Both the position numbers and the translations under genes were made by a program. A DNA stretch of 64,000 nucleotides from Kurthia senegalensis (GTDB lineage Bacteria > Bacillota > Bacilli > Bacillales_A > Planococcaceae), in assembly GCF_000285595.1 (NCBI RefSeq), contig NZ_HE611064.1:909601-973600 (forward strand). The letters run 5' to 3'. Each line of letters opens with the position of its first letter. Positions within the stretch are counted from its first letter, which is position 1. A model generated the notes under the pieces. That model searched no databases and was not told the DNA's origin. It saw only the letters and a list, made by a program, of their open reading frames with translations. Of this stretch, positions 1 to 8,118 are shown one piece after another.

Positions 1-414
1 AAAACACTTTCACTTTTTCTAAATCTAATGAAGGTTTGCCTAAAATTGCAACTTTCGGCAAATGCAGCGTTATTTTTTCTTTTCATTGTTCACTGTGACA
101 TTTTTTTTCGTAAGCTGGTCTAACTTTACACCAGCTTGAACCGTTCCCGGAACGATTACTAGCACTTTTTGTCCTGTTCCCGGAATATCTAAATTAATTT
201 CTTGACCGAAAATTTTATTATTCTCTTTTTGAATAGCGACTTTCGTAATCGCTTCCGCTGTTACGAGTTCATTTAAATCATTCATTTTTTCGACGAGCAC
301 ACCCGTCGTTATTTCATCTTGTGGCTTCATCGCGTTCCAAATGATGAAAGGTGTCGCAATAATTGCTGCAATGATTACAGCAATAATTAACGCTACAATT
401 GATTTTTTATTCAT
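1..414 (-). pseudogene. DUF4230-family membrane-anchored protein, frameshifted, 3' end outside window
   Basis: The start is the ATG at 414, with AGGAAAAAG seven bases upstream; an upstream extension of the frame to 519 runs through the IS end and is unlikely to be translated. The product has a short Lys-rich N-terminus and one membrane helix (about residues 5-25), followed by a region resembling the start of DUF4230 proteins, whose function is unknown. A stop at 70-72 ends the frame after about 115 residues. If one A is added to the A6 run (plus-strand T6, 73-78), the frame continues to the window edge with family-like text (ITLHLPKVAILGKPSLDLEK). It is therefore one gene broken by a one-base deficit, real or artefactual. 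The IS607-type element ends about 40 bp upstream and has probably replaced its native promoter. Confidence 0.6.
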
Positions 415-415
415 T

Positions 416-470
416 CTTTTTCCTGCTACTAAAAACATATACAAAAATATACATCTAGCTTTTTCCTGCT
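416..470 (-). repeat. 12-bp direct repeat joining IS end and DUF4230 ribosome binding site
   Basis: AGCAGGAAAAAG (minus strand) occurs exactly at 459-470 and again at 416-427, 43 bp apart. The first copy lies in the conserved tail of the IS right end, the second forms the Shine-Dalgarno of the DUF4230 gene. It may be chance, or a trace of target choice or rearrangement at insertion. Confidence 0.6.
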
Positions 471-563
471 TCTTAGAATGCGTCTTCAGCACGTACTCCC
501 TACCAACGTTTTGTATCATTCTCCACAGGCTTTAATTCCGATGTAGCCCACCGTACTATTCAT
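455..563 (-). ncRNA. Probable right end and omega-RNA scaffold of the TnpB element
   Basis: Directly downstream of the tnpB stop, the minus strand carries GTACGGTGGGCTACATCGG, then AAAGCCTGTGGAG, and ends in AAGCAGGAAAAAGCTAG. These blocks resemble the conserved 3' ends of IS1341/IS605/IS607-type tnpB elements in Firmicutes, which are transcribed as the guide (omega) RNA together with the tail of tnpB. The guide itself would be read from flanking DNA past about 455, that is, the leader of the DUF4230 gene. The exact boundary is an estimate, and no covariance search was possible. Confidence 0.45.
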
Positions 564-1730
564 TTAAACTGACACTAACAATTCATATTCTGTAGCTTGT
601 TTTAAATTCATGGCAGCATTTAAATCTCGGTCTAACACTTGATGACAATTTACACATTCGTAAATTCTATCTTTCAGTGTTAAATCTACTTTTTTATACC
701 CACAACAGCTACATAACTTAGTACTAGGATAAAAACGATTCACAAGGCGTAATTCAATTCCATACTCTTCACATTTCATTTGTAACTTCGTTCTAAAATG
801 GAAGAAACTTTGTTGCGCAATCACTTTTGACAAGTGTCTGTTTTTCATCATACCCCGAACATTTAAATCTTCTAGTGTAATGAATGCTGGCTTGGTTTTC
901 ACCAATTCACTCACAATGTTCTTATGGTAGTTTTCTCGAATGTTTGCTAGACGCTGATGTAACTTTTGTACACGACAAATTTGTTTTTGTCGATTGTTAA
1001 AGTAGCAGTTTTCACCTACCTTTTTATATTTATTTTGTTCATAACTTCTGCTCAATTTCCGTTGAGCTTGTTTTAATCGTTTTTCAAGTTTTCTTACTTT
1101 ATCTGTTTTATTAATATTTTCGTAAACGTCTCCGTTGCTCATCATCGCAAAATCTTTGATACCTAAATCAATGCCAATACCTTCTGATTCAGGCGATTGT
1201 TTAGGAAGTTCAGGAACTTCACATAAGACCGAGATATAAAAACGATCAGCTTTTTGTGATACTGTACCACTTTTGATAATTACATTTTACGGTAAGTAAC
1301 CAAACTCCTTGAGCGTTACCCAACCAATTGTAGGAATCTTAATTTGGTGGCGCTTTACTTTAAAATCGGTCTGATTATTCTTAGGAAAGTAAGCCTTCAC
1401 ATCTTGTCTAGCTTTCTTTTTGAAGCGAGGATGTTTGCTTAACCCTTTGAAAAAGTTTTTGTAAGCACGCTCTGCATTCATAATGAATTGCTTAACTGCC
1501 TTGCTTGATACCGTTTTAATCCATAAGTCTTGTTGATTTTGTTTCGTATGAACGTTGTTTAACCATTTAGAAAAATCGTAACCACTCATGAATTTTCTAC
1601 CTTCTTCGTAATTCACACGATTCGTTGCAATATACATGTTATAGACGTAGCGACATACACCAAAAGTTCTGATGAGTTTTTCACGTTGTTCTTTAGTTGG
1701 TTTGATTTCTAGTTTATATGCACGTTTCAC
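564..1730 (-). pseudogene. tnpB: TnpB RNA-guided endonuclease with one in-frame stop
   Basis: Starts at GTG 1730 behind AAGGATGATG. One continuous frame of 388 codons is interrupted only by TAA at 1287-1289 (codon 148), between the wedge/REC-like N-terminal part and the RuvC domain. Read through, all catalytic features are present: RuvC-I Asp188 (GIDLGIKDF), RuvC-II Glu287 (TLEDLN), a zinc ribbon with CxxC at about 340-343 and 359-362, and RuvC-III Asp369 (DRDLNAAMN). TnpB uses omega-RNA to cleave the empty donor site and keep the element in place. The stop differs by one base from Lys, Gln or Glu codons, so this looks like a very recent lesion, or the two halves could be made separately. Confidence 0.85.
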
Positions 1731-1791
1731 AACTCATCATCCTTTTGTATTTTCGCAAACCATAAATTCTACAGCTAAATACATGAATAAT

Positions 1792-2117
1792 TTAAATTAA
1801 GTCTTGTGTTAATTCTTCGGAAGGGGATAATTTCTCATTTTTTACAACAATGATTTTCTGTTCCTTGCTTCTTCAATAGTCGCTCAAACCAATCATATCC
1901 AAAACGAATAAATCTATCTTTATGAGCAATAACAATTGTCTGGATACTACCTTCTAAACACTCGTCAATTAGCTTGTTCCATTTCTTTCGTGTAATATCT
2001 TCTTCCACTAGGGTTTCGATAAGCAGCTAATTTACCTTCTTGATCCCATCTTTGCAATGTCTTAACAGAAATACCTAATAATTCAGACATCTCTTTCGGT
2101 TTTAGAATATTTTTCAT
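1792..2117 (-). pseudogene. tnpA: IS607-type serine recombinase TnpA, internally deleted
   Basis: ATG at 2117 opens a MerR-like DNA-binding domain (KPKEMSELLGISVKTLQRWD, then EGKLAAYRNPSGRRYY). The text then jumps out of frame to RKKWNKLIDEC and IAHKDRFIRFGYDWFERLLKK, which belongs to the recombinase core. Roughly 70-80 codons that should carry the catalytic serine (YCRVS-like motif) are missing. A second shift (one extra A in GAAAATC) precedes IIVVKNEKLSPSEELTQDLI and the stop at 1792. The protein is inactive; its identity rests on the serine-recombinase motifs and on its place directly upstream of tnpB. Confidence 0.75.
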
Positions 2118-2129
2118 GTATATGATTTA

Positions 2130-2180
2130 ACACATTTGTATACATTTGTATACATTTGTATACATTTGTATACATTTGTC
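2130..2180. repeat. Five tandem 10-bp repeats (ACATTTGTAT) at IS left end
   Basis: The unit acatttgtat is repeated about five times with exact 10-bp spacing, ending in acatttgtc. Each junction contains the palindrome TGTATACA. A period of one helical turn places the sites on one face of the helix, as expected for co-operative binding of TnpA's HTH domain at the element end. It also lies just upstream of the tnpA start, so it could serve in autoregulation. Confidence 0.8.
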
Positions 2181-2363
2181 AATATTTTTGATTGCTGTTA
2201 TCATTCTCCTCAGAAAATCACTCTCCATTATAAGCAACTGTCCATTTTTTTGCACTTCTTACAATCTGACCTTATAAAATAGTATGAAATTGACTATTTT
2301 AATCCATTCAGATGTGTTTCATAATGAATGTAACAATTACGCTATACGAAGGAGTTTTTTACG

Positions 2364-3197
2364 ATGGGATTACCTAAAACATTAACAATTGCTGGTTCAG
2401 ATGCTTCAGGAGGTGCGGGTTTAGAAGCTGATTTAAAAGCATTCCAAGAACATGACACATACGGTATGGCTGCAGTTTCTGTGATCGCAACAATGGATCC
2501 TGACAACAACTGGGCACACGGCGTGTACACATTACCAATCGACGTCTTAAAAGCACAACTAAAAACAGCTTTTTCTACGAAAATCGACGCTGTTAAAACA
2601 GGCATGCTCTCAACAGAAGAAGTCATCGAAACAGCTGGTAAAGCAATCGCCGACGCACAAGTGAAAAATGTCGTCATCGACCCTGTTATGGTATGTAAAG
2701 GCGAAGATGAAGTGTTGAATCCGGGTAACGTGACGGCAATGGTCCGCTACTTACTACCGAACGCACTCATAACGACGCCGAATCTTTTTGAAGCAGGACA
2801 ACTTGCACAAGTAAAAACACCAAAATCGATTGAAGAAATGAAATTAGCAGCTGAAAAGATCACACAACTCGGCGCGAAAAATGTCGTCATCAAAGGTGGT
2901 CGCGGCATTGCAGATGATGCAGCATTGGACTTATTCTTCGATGGTACGACCCATTATTTATTAAAAACGGCGAAAGTTGATACGACATACAATCACGGTG
3001 CTGGCTGTACGTTTGCCGCTTCGATTACAGCAAACTTAGCACGTGGTCTTTCTGTTAAAGAAGCTGTATTCGAAGCGAAAGAATTCGTTGCAGCCGGCAT
3101 TGAACATGGTTGGAAATTGAACGAATTCGTCGGTCCTGTACACCACGGCGCTAAATCTCGCTTCGGTGCTCCGGAAGTAACGATTGAAGCCCTTTAA
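2364..3197 (+). CDS. pdxK: Pyridoxine/hydroxymethylpyrimidine kinase family, PdxK type
   Basis: ATG at 2364 follows GAAGGAG. The 277-residue protein is a ribokinase-fold vitamin B6 kinase that phosphorylates pyridoxal, pyridoxine or pyridoxamine in the B6 salvage pathway. The N-terminal motif TIAGSDASGGAG (8-19) binds the pyridine ring and is typical of the PdxK/ThiD group; GAGC at 212-215 is the anion hole with the lid cysteine used in the Bacillus type. Text such as AMDPNN-like TMDPDNNWAH matches B. subtilis PdxK better than ThiD, but ThiD activity cannot be ruled out. It is monocistronic, between the IS element and a bidirectional terminator. Confidence 0.85.
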   Translation: MGLPKTLTIAGSDASGGAGLEADLKAFQEHDTYGMAAVSVIATMDPDNNWAHGVYTLPIDVLKAQLKTAFSTKIDAVKTGMLSTEEVIETAGKAIADAQVKNVVIDPVMVCKGEDEVLNPGNVTAMVRYLLPNALITTPNLFEAGQLAQVKTPKSIEEMKLAAEKITQLGAKNVVIKGGRGIADDAALDLFFDGTTHYLLKTAKVDTTYNHGAGCTFAASITANLARGLSVKEAVFEAKEFVAAGIEHGWKLNEFVGPVHHGAKSRFGAPEVTIEAL

Positions 3198-3261
3198 AAA
3201 GACGACCAACATACGTTTATTCAAGTGTACCTTTATAATGATTAACTAAATATATAAAAAA

Positions 3262-3300
3262 TAAACTATCTAGCAGTAAATTTTACTACTAGATAGTTTA
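3262..3300. terminator. Bidirectional terminator between pdxK and corA-like gene
   Basis: A near-perfect inverted repeat (arms TAAACTATCTAG/CTAGATAGTTTA, extended by AGTAAA/TTTACT with one mismatch) lies between two convergent genes, with T-rich sequence on both sides. Confidence 0.8.
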
Positions 3301-3344
3301 TTTTCGTTAATCATAACAACTAAAAATATACTAATTCCTAGATT

Positions 3345-4820
3345 TTATTCATAATATTTTCTCTTTTGTTTTCGTACGAAAACGTTAAGTTTACGATAGC
3401 CAGAAATAAACACAATGAAAATACTAATTCCGATACCTAAAACTGCTGTGAGGAAAGAAATCCATTCGAAAAAATTGTACTCTCGTATGTTTGATAAGTT
3501 TAATGGTTTTTTCCATTCATCAATAATTAAATTCATCCCATATATGCCAGAAACTACTGTAAAAATTGTTAGTAAAAACAATAAACTATTTTGCTTTCTA
3601 GCTGAAATCCCTTCTTGATTTCTATATAAACCCTCAAGTGTCTTTTTTACTTCACTGTATTGATTAGATAAGTTAAAAGCTTTTCTCAAGTGTAGGGACA
3701 TTTCAATTCCATTAGAGCGCGAACTAACTTCTTCAAAATAATATGTTGCGGAAAATCGACTAATTTGTTCAATTAGTTCTTCCGTATGTTCTTGATCGTT
3801 TAATACTTCTATATCACTATGCTCATTTGAAAGCTTTAATAAAGTTAACCTATAAAAGCAATGCAAAATTATTTCATAATAATGGATACTCATAAAATGA
3901 GATTGTACAGTATTCATCACTTTTTTATCACTTGAATCTATTACGATACAAGCAAATAAATTTCCTGTCACCGTATAATAAGCTTTCGGCTCCAATCTTT
4001 TAATAGCATATTTTTCTAAAACAGATTCCATATATTCCTTATTTTCTGCAGTTTTTATGACGTTACCTTCTCGATCTAGCGCATCGATTTGACTAAAATG
4101 ATAATGTTCCTCTAACTTCATCTTTTCTGGTATTTCTGTATAGACCGAGACCATCATATGTTCATCTTCAAAAAAGGTAAACTACCAAAATATCCACCTC
4201 TTACAACATCGTGATTTAAATAAGGTTTTAAAAAAGGATGTAGTCCATCAAATATAAAATCACTCATACTTTTGAAAGTGTGTTTTTCCGACTCAATCTT
4301 TACATTTTTTCTCCTGAAAACTTAGGCTCTAATATTCGAAGATGATGTAAAAACTCCATTACTTCATACGTTTCATACGAACCATTTAATTTCAATCTCA
4401 TTGTGATAAATCCTAATTGAAAAGGACATAATATAACGTCCGTACTCAGAATTTCAAAATGATACGATCGATTGTATATCATAAGGGTCGTTTGAACTCG
4501 TCTTTTTTTGAGTAACGTAATATATTTTCTTCGCTTTCTTTATTTGGAAAAATACGACGTTCTATATAAGGTAAAAAATGTTGATCTAACTCTTCATGTG
4601 AAACTTCAACATCTCCATAATACTTTTTTTGTAAAACAAGCTCTCTTAAATTAAAAAAATCAAATTCTTCTTTTTTTAATTGTCGATATAATTTAAATTT
4701 TGATCTTTCAAAATAAGAGAATGGCAAAATACAAGTTACATACGTATTGGACATAGCTACGATTTTTTTCACCGCCCTATTATTCATTACTTCACTAACT
4801 TCCTTTTCCCAAGCGTACAA
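3345..4820 (-). pseudogene. CorA-like membrane protein broken by three one-base shifts
   Basis: Three frames (4820-4479, 4482-4300 and 4157-3345) join into a single protein of about 490 residues if one base is restored in each of three homopolymers: A7 at 4503-4509, A6 at 4305-4310, and coding-strand T6 at 4170-4175. The bridged text between 4300 and 4157 (for example SDFIFDGLHPFLKP and GSLPFFEDEH) has no stop, which supports one gene. The C-terminus has two membrane helices with YGMN between them, the signature of CorA-type divalent cation channels, followed by a basic cytoplasmic tail. The N-terminal cytoplasmic region is divergent. Transport substrate is unknown. The start at 4820 is the frame limit; the internal Met at codon 12 has equal claim. 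Confidence 0.65.
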
Positions 4821-4884
4821 ATCGCCAAACGTGAAAAAGTTCTCTATAATTGGAATAGATTGAACGTTGGAAGGAGATTTTCAA

Positions 4885-5238
4885 GTGGAACAAGTTAAAA
4901 TAGACGAGCTTCAAACGCTCATTAATTCATTTGCGAATGAAGATGTATATATCCATTTAGAAACGACAAACGGTGCTTATGCGAGCCACTTTGATGAAAA
5001 AGTATTCAATGCAGGCTGCTTCATCCGTAACATTGTCGTACAATATGAGCTTGGTAAAGTAACAGCGGAGGCTCCACATCGTGTTGGCTTAAAATTAGCG
5101 AATGGCGGTTGGATTTACGCACAAGGTATTACACATTTTGAATTAGACGAACAAGGTCGCTTATTAATGGCTGGTCACGACTATGAAGGTAAATTAGCCG
5201 TCGCTTTAGAAATTAGTAAAACACCTTTTTCTTATTAA
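4885..5238 (+). CDS. yojF: YojF/DUF1806 family protein, bacillithiol-associated
   Basis: The GTG at 4885 is preferred because GGAAGGAG ends nine bases upstream; the in-frame TTG at 4867 has no such site. The product (117 residues) is a small soluble protein of the DUF1806 family, named after B. subtilis YojF. Its molecular role is unknown. It is almost always encoded directly ahead of the deacetylase BshB2, as here (12-bp gap), which suggests a partner or accessory role in bacillithiol metabolism. Confidence 0.85.
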   Translation: MEQVKIDELQTLINSFANEDVYIHLETTNGAYASHFDEKVFNAGCFIRNIVVQYELGKVTAEAPHRVGLKLANGGWIYAQGITHFELDEQGRLLMAGHDYEGKLAVALEISKTPFSY

Positions 5239-5250
5239 GGAGGTTCGCAC

Positions 5251-5946
5251 ATGCTCGAACAACAAGAAAGTCAAATTTTAGTCGTATTCCCTCACCCCGA
5301 TGATGAAGCTTTTGGTGTGTCTGGCACACTTGCGCAATATGCCAACGCTGGTGTTCCGATTACATACGCTTGCTTAACGCTAGGTGAAATGGGTCGTAAC
5401 TTAGGCAACCCACCTTTCGCAACTCGTGAAAGCTTACCTGAGATTCGTAAAAAAGAATTGCAAGCTTCTTGTGAGGCAATCGGCATTAACGATTTACGCA
5501 TGATGGGCTTACGCGACAAAACAGTTGAATTTGAAGACGATGAAAAAATGGTTCAAATGATGACGAAATTAATCGATGAATTAAATCCTTCACTCGTTCT
5601 AACATTTTATCCAAACTATGCCGTACACCCTGACCACGAAGCGACGTGTAAAGCAGTCGTACGTGCTATTCGTCGTATGAAAGAAGAAGATCGTCCACGC
5701 TTGTACTGCGTCGCTTTCGCAAACGATACAGTCGAAAACTTGGGCGAACCTCATCTAATCAATGACATTCGTGACGTAAAAGAACAAAAAATAGGTTCTA
5801 TGCGCGCGCACGCCTCTCAAACTGGTTGGATGATGCAAGAGGAAGAAAAACGTAAAGAAGATGGCGATACCGAAAGCCACAACTGGTTTACAGAAGAAGC
5901 TATTTACATTTATGATTGGAACCGTGATTTCGAAGAAAGTTTCTAA
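5251..5946 (+). CDS. bshB2: Bacillithiol biosynthesis deacetylase BshB2
   Basis: ATG at 5251 follows AAGGAGG. The 231-residue LmbE/PIG-L family zinc hydrolase has the metal motif HPDDE at 15-19 and a second His pair in HPDHEAT near residue 130. BshB2 removes the acetyl group from GlcNAc-malate to give GlcN-malate, the second step of bacillithiol synthesis; enzymes of this family can also act on bacillithiol S-conjugates. It forms a two-gene operon with yojF and is followed by a perfect terminator. BshA and BshC are not in the window. Confidence 0.9.
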   Translation: MLEQQESQILVVFPHPDDEAFGVSGTLAQYANAGVPITYACLTLGEMGRNLGNPPFATRESLPEIRKKELQASCEAIGINDLRMMGLRDKTVEFEDDEKMVQMMTKLIDELNPSLVLTFYPNYAVHPDHEATCKAVVRAIRRMKEEDRPRLYCVAFANDTVENLGEPHLINDIRDVKEQKIGSMRAHASQTGWMMQEEEKRKEDGDTESHNWFTEEAIYIYDWNRDFEESF

Positions 5947-5994
5947 TCTAGCATAAAAAGATACTGGAATATAAATGGAAATTTCAGCTTTTAA

Positions 5995-6032
5995 TAAAGA
6001 AGGGGATGTCAAATTTGACATCCCCTTCTTTA
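5995..6032 (+). terminator. Terminator after bshB2
   Basis: Perfect 38-bp inverted repeat (arms contain AAAGAAGGGGATGTCAAA) followed by TATTTTT. Confidence 0.9.
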
Positions 6033-6219
6033 TTTTTATGCACAAATGAGGAATGACCATTCCCGTATAGTGTATTTTCTTAAATTTGTTGCCTGAGTAC
6101 GAAGCCCATTTCGTTTGAAATTTAGGAATGGATACGTACATTCCAACGAGAGTCATCCTTTTTCTATAACAGATTTTGATAGAATCGTTGTTCGAAATGG
6201 AATAGCACGAGCGGACAAC

Positions 6220-6260
6220 AAAAGACATGCATGATTTTATTCAAATCATGCATGTCTTTT
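6220..6260 (-). terminator. Terminator of the siderophore importer operon
   Basis: Inverted repeat AAAAGACATGCATGATTT with a 5-base loop and matching right arm, 33 bp past the stop of the ATPase gene. The T run lies inside the stem, so it can work in both directions. The stretch from 6033 to 6219 shows no gene. Confidence 0.8.
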
Positions 6261-6292
6261 CTTATGGACGCGGGTTTTATCCCAACTTCTTT

Positions 6293-7087
6293 TTAAATGT
6301 GATGACGTCCGATTGGTACAATGAGTGGCGTATTAGAAACAGGGTCCTGAATCACTTGGCAATCGAGCGCAAACGTTTCTTTAATTAACGCAGCTGTCAC
6401 GATATCTTTCGGTGCTCCTTCAGCAATTAACTTCCCGTTTTTCACCGTAAATAAATAGTCTGCATAACGTGCAGATAAATTAATATCATGTAATACCATG
6501 ACGATTGTCGTACCGTATTTTTGATTTAAATCTGTGAGTAAATCTAGAATTTCAACTTGATACGTAATGTCTAAATACGTCGTCGGTTCGTCTAAAAATA
6601 AAATGTCTGTTTGCTGAGCTAATGCCATCGCAATCCAAACACGTTGGCGTTGTCCACCAGATAATTCATCGATTGCACGATCAGCAAACTCCGTAATGTT
6701 CATCATTTCGAGTGCTTCTGCTACCGCTTCATAATCTTTTTTAGACCAACCTTTCATTACGCTTTGATGTGGAAAACGTCCACGTCCTACTAAATCTGCT
6801 ACCGTAATTCCTTCTGGAACGATTGGTGATTGTGGAAGTAACCCTAAAATTTTAGCGAGCTGCTTAGGAGCCATTTTATGAATCGACTTCCCATCTAATA
6901 ACACGTCGCCACTTTCTGGCTTAATTAAACGTGCCATCGTTTTAAGCAATGTCGATTTTCCACAGCCATTCGCGCCAATAATAATACTAATTTTATTGCT
7001 AGGAATACGAACGTTCACATCATCTAAAATGATTTTACGATCGTATCCGGCTTGTAAATGTTTCGTTTCAAATGTATGCGTTGGCAT
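6293..7087 (-). CDS. Iron-siderophore ABC transporter ATP-binding protein (FepC/FecE type)
   Basis: The 264-residue ATPase drives the importer encoded upstream. Walker A GANGCGKST is at 38-46, the signature LSGGQ at 142-146 and Walker B ILFLDEP at about 162-168. Its closest relatives are FecE/FepC-type ATPases for iron-siderophore, haem and B12 import. Its ATG overlaps the permease stop by one base (TAATG), so the two are translationally coupled. It is the last gene of a four-gene operon that starts at a Fur box. The transported chelate cannot be told from sequence. Confidence 0.9.
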   Translation of the reverse strand: MPTHTFETKHLQAGYDRKIILDDVNVRIPSNKISIIIGANGCGKSTLLKTMARLIKPESGDVLLDGKSIHKMAPKQLAKILGLLPQSPIVPEGITVADLVGRGRFPHQSVMKGWSKKDYEAVAEALEMMNITEFADRAIDELSGGQRQRVWIAMALAQQTDILFLDEPTTYLDITYQVEILDLLTDLNQKYGTTIVMVLHDINLSARYADYLFTVKNGKLIAEGAPKDIVTAALIKETFALDCQVIQDPVSNTPLIVPIGRHHI

Positions 7088-8118
7088 TAAATATCTCCTT
7101 TACGGTTAATTCGAATGAGTAAGTAAATTAAATACGGTGCCCCAATAATACCTGTGATCACCCCGACTGGATAACGTGTTTCAAAAGCGAATTGTCCAAT
7201 CAAATCGCCACCTAATACTAAAATAATACCGATTAATCCAGCTGGTACTATATTTGAAAAACCTACTCCGACTAAACGCTGTGCAATCGGACCTGCTAAA
7301 AAGGCAACGAAGGCAATCGGACCTGTTGTAGCTGTCGCTAATGCAATCACAATCACGGCACAAATCATTAAAATCGCACGTGTTTGATTCGTATTAACGC
7401 CTAAAGAGGTCGCTGCTTGTTCGCCAAGTTCTAACATTTCCAAATGCTTCGCAAAATAAATCAAAATGGGTGTCGCAATGATGACCGCCACGATTAGCGG
7501 AAACGTCATTTCAAGTTCTGCACCGTTTAAACTACCGCTTAACCAACGAAGTGCTGTCGGTAAATCACTCGTTTTTCCGATGAGCATTAAATAAGAAATA
7601 AAGGCGTTTAACATCGCTTGAATACCGATCCCGATTAAAATGAGTCGACCGATTGAAAAAGAACTTCCTTTTGATAATCCGTAAATAATTGCAACGGTCA
7701 CAAGTCCGCCAATAACAGCGGCAAGTGATACGACCGTGCTACTCGTATGCAAAATAATAATACAAAATACAGCGGCTGCACTCGAACCTGTCGTAATCCC
7801 GATTACATTCGGATTTGCAAGCGGATTTCGTAACATCGTTTGGAAAATATAACCGCCAGCTCCGAATGCAAAGCCAGCAAAAAGACCTGCAACCGTACGT
7901 GGCAAGCGAATTTCATTAATCGCAAATGAAGCACCTGGAACCGTTTCACCGAACAGTACGCGCACGACGTCGCGAACTGGGTAAATCGTATTTCCGAGCA
8001 TCATCATTGCACAGGCTAATGCAATCGTAATCACAGCCAGTAACACCGTCACAAAAATGTAACGACGTTGCCGACTTTTTCTTGCTTTTATTATGGCATT
8101 CATCGTTTCATTTATCAT
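7087..8118 (-). CDS. Iron-siderophore ABC transporter permease (FecCD family)
   Basis: A 343-residue FecCD/BtuC-type permease with about nine to ten membrane helices after a basic N-terminus (KARKSRQRR). Typical family text includes RLPRTVAGLFAGFAFGAGG and NPLANPNVIGITTGSS. It pairs with the permease encoded just upstream to form a heterodimeric channel. Its start overlaps the upstream stop by four bases (8115-8118). Length and helix pattern are normal for the family. Confidence 0.9.
   Translation of the reverse strand: MINETMNAIIKARKSRQRRYIFVTVLLAVITIALACAMMMLGNTIYPVRDVVRVLFGETVPGASFAINEIRLPRTVAGLFAGFAFGAGGYIFQTMLRNPLANPNVIGITTGSSAAAVFCIIILHTSSTVVSLAAVIGGLVTVAIIYGLSKGSSFSIGRLILIGIGIQAMLNAFISYLMLIGKTSDLPTALRWLSGSLNGAELEMTFPLIVAVIIATPILIYFAKHLEMLELGEQAATSLGVNTNQTRAILMICAVIVIALATATTGPIAFVAFLAGPIAQRLVGVGFSNIVPAGLIGIILVLGGDLIGQFAFETRYPVGVITGIIGAPYLIYLLIRINRKGDI

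Larger units (their letters stand above)
455..2181 (-). mobile_element. Decayed IS607-family element (tnpA serine recombinase plus tnpB)
   Basis: The element reads leftwards: tandem 10-bp repeats (left end), a tnpA relic with a MerR-like helix-turn-helix and serine-recombinase text, tnpB, and the right end. A serine-recombinase TnpA with N-terminal HTH identifies IS607 rather than IS605. TnpA has lost its catalytic segment, so the element cannot move by itself. IS607 elements leave no long target duplications, so the outer limits are approximate. Confidence 0.75.

Noticed and set aside
73-78. Programmed -1 ribosomal frameshift at the DUF4230 A6 run
   Set aside because: The site is not a full X-XXY-YYZ heptamer (GAAAAAA), no stimulatory stem or pseudoknot is evident, and similar run-length losses occur in unrelated genes.
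2130-2180. Possible CRISPR or short-repeat array
   Set aside because: The 10-bp units are contiguous, without spacers, and lie at the end of an IS607-type element.
4300-4482. Separate small gene translationally coupled by ATGA overlap
   Set aside because: The frame joins the neighbours as one CorA-like protein when the homopolymers are corrected, and no independent ribosome binding site is present.
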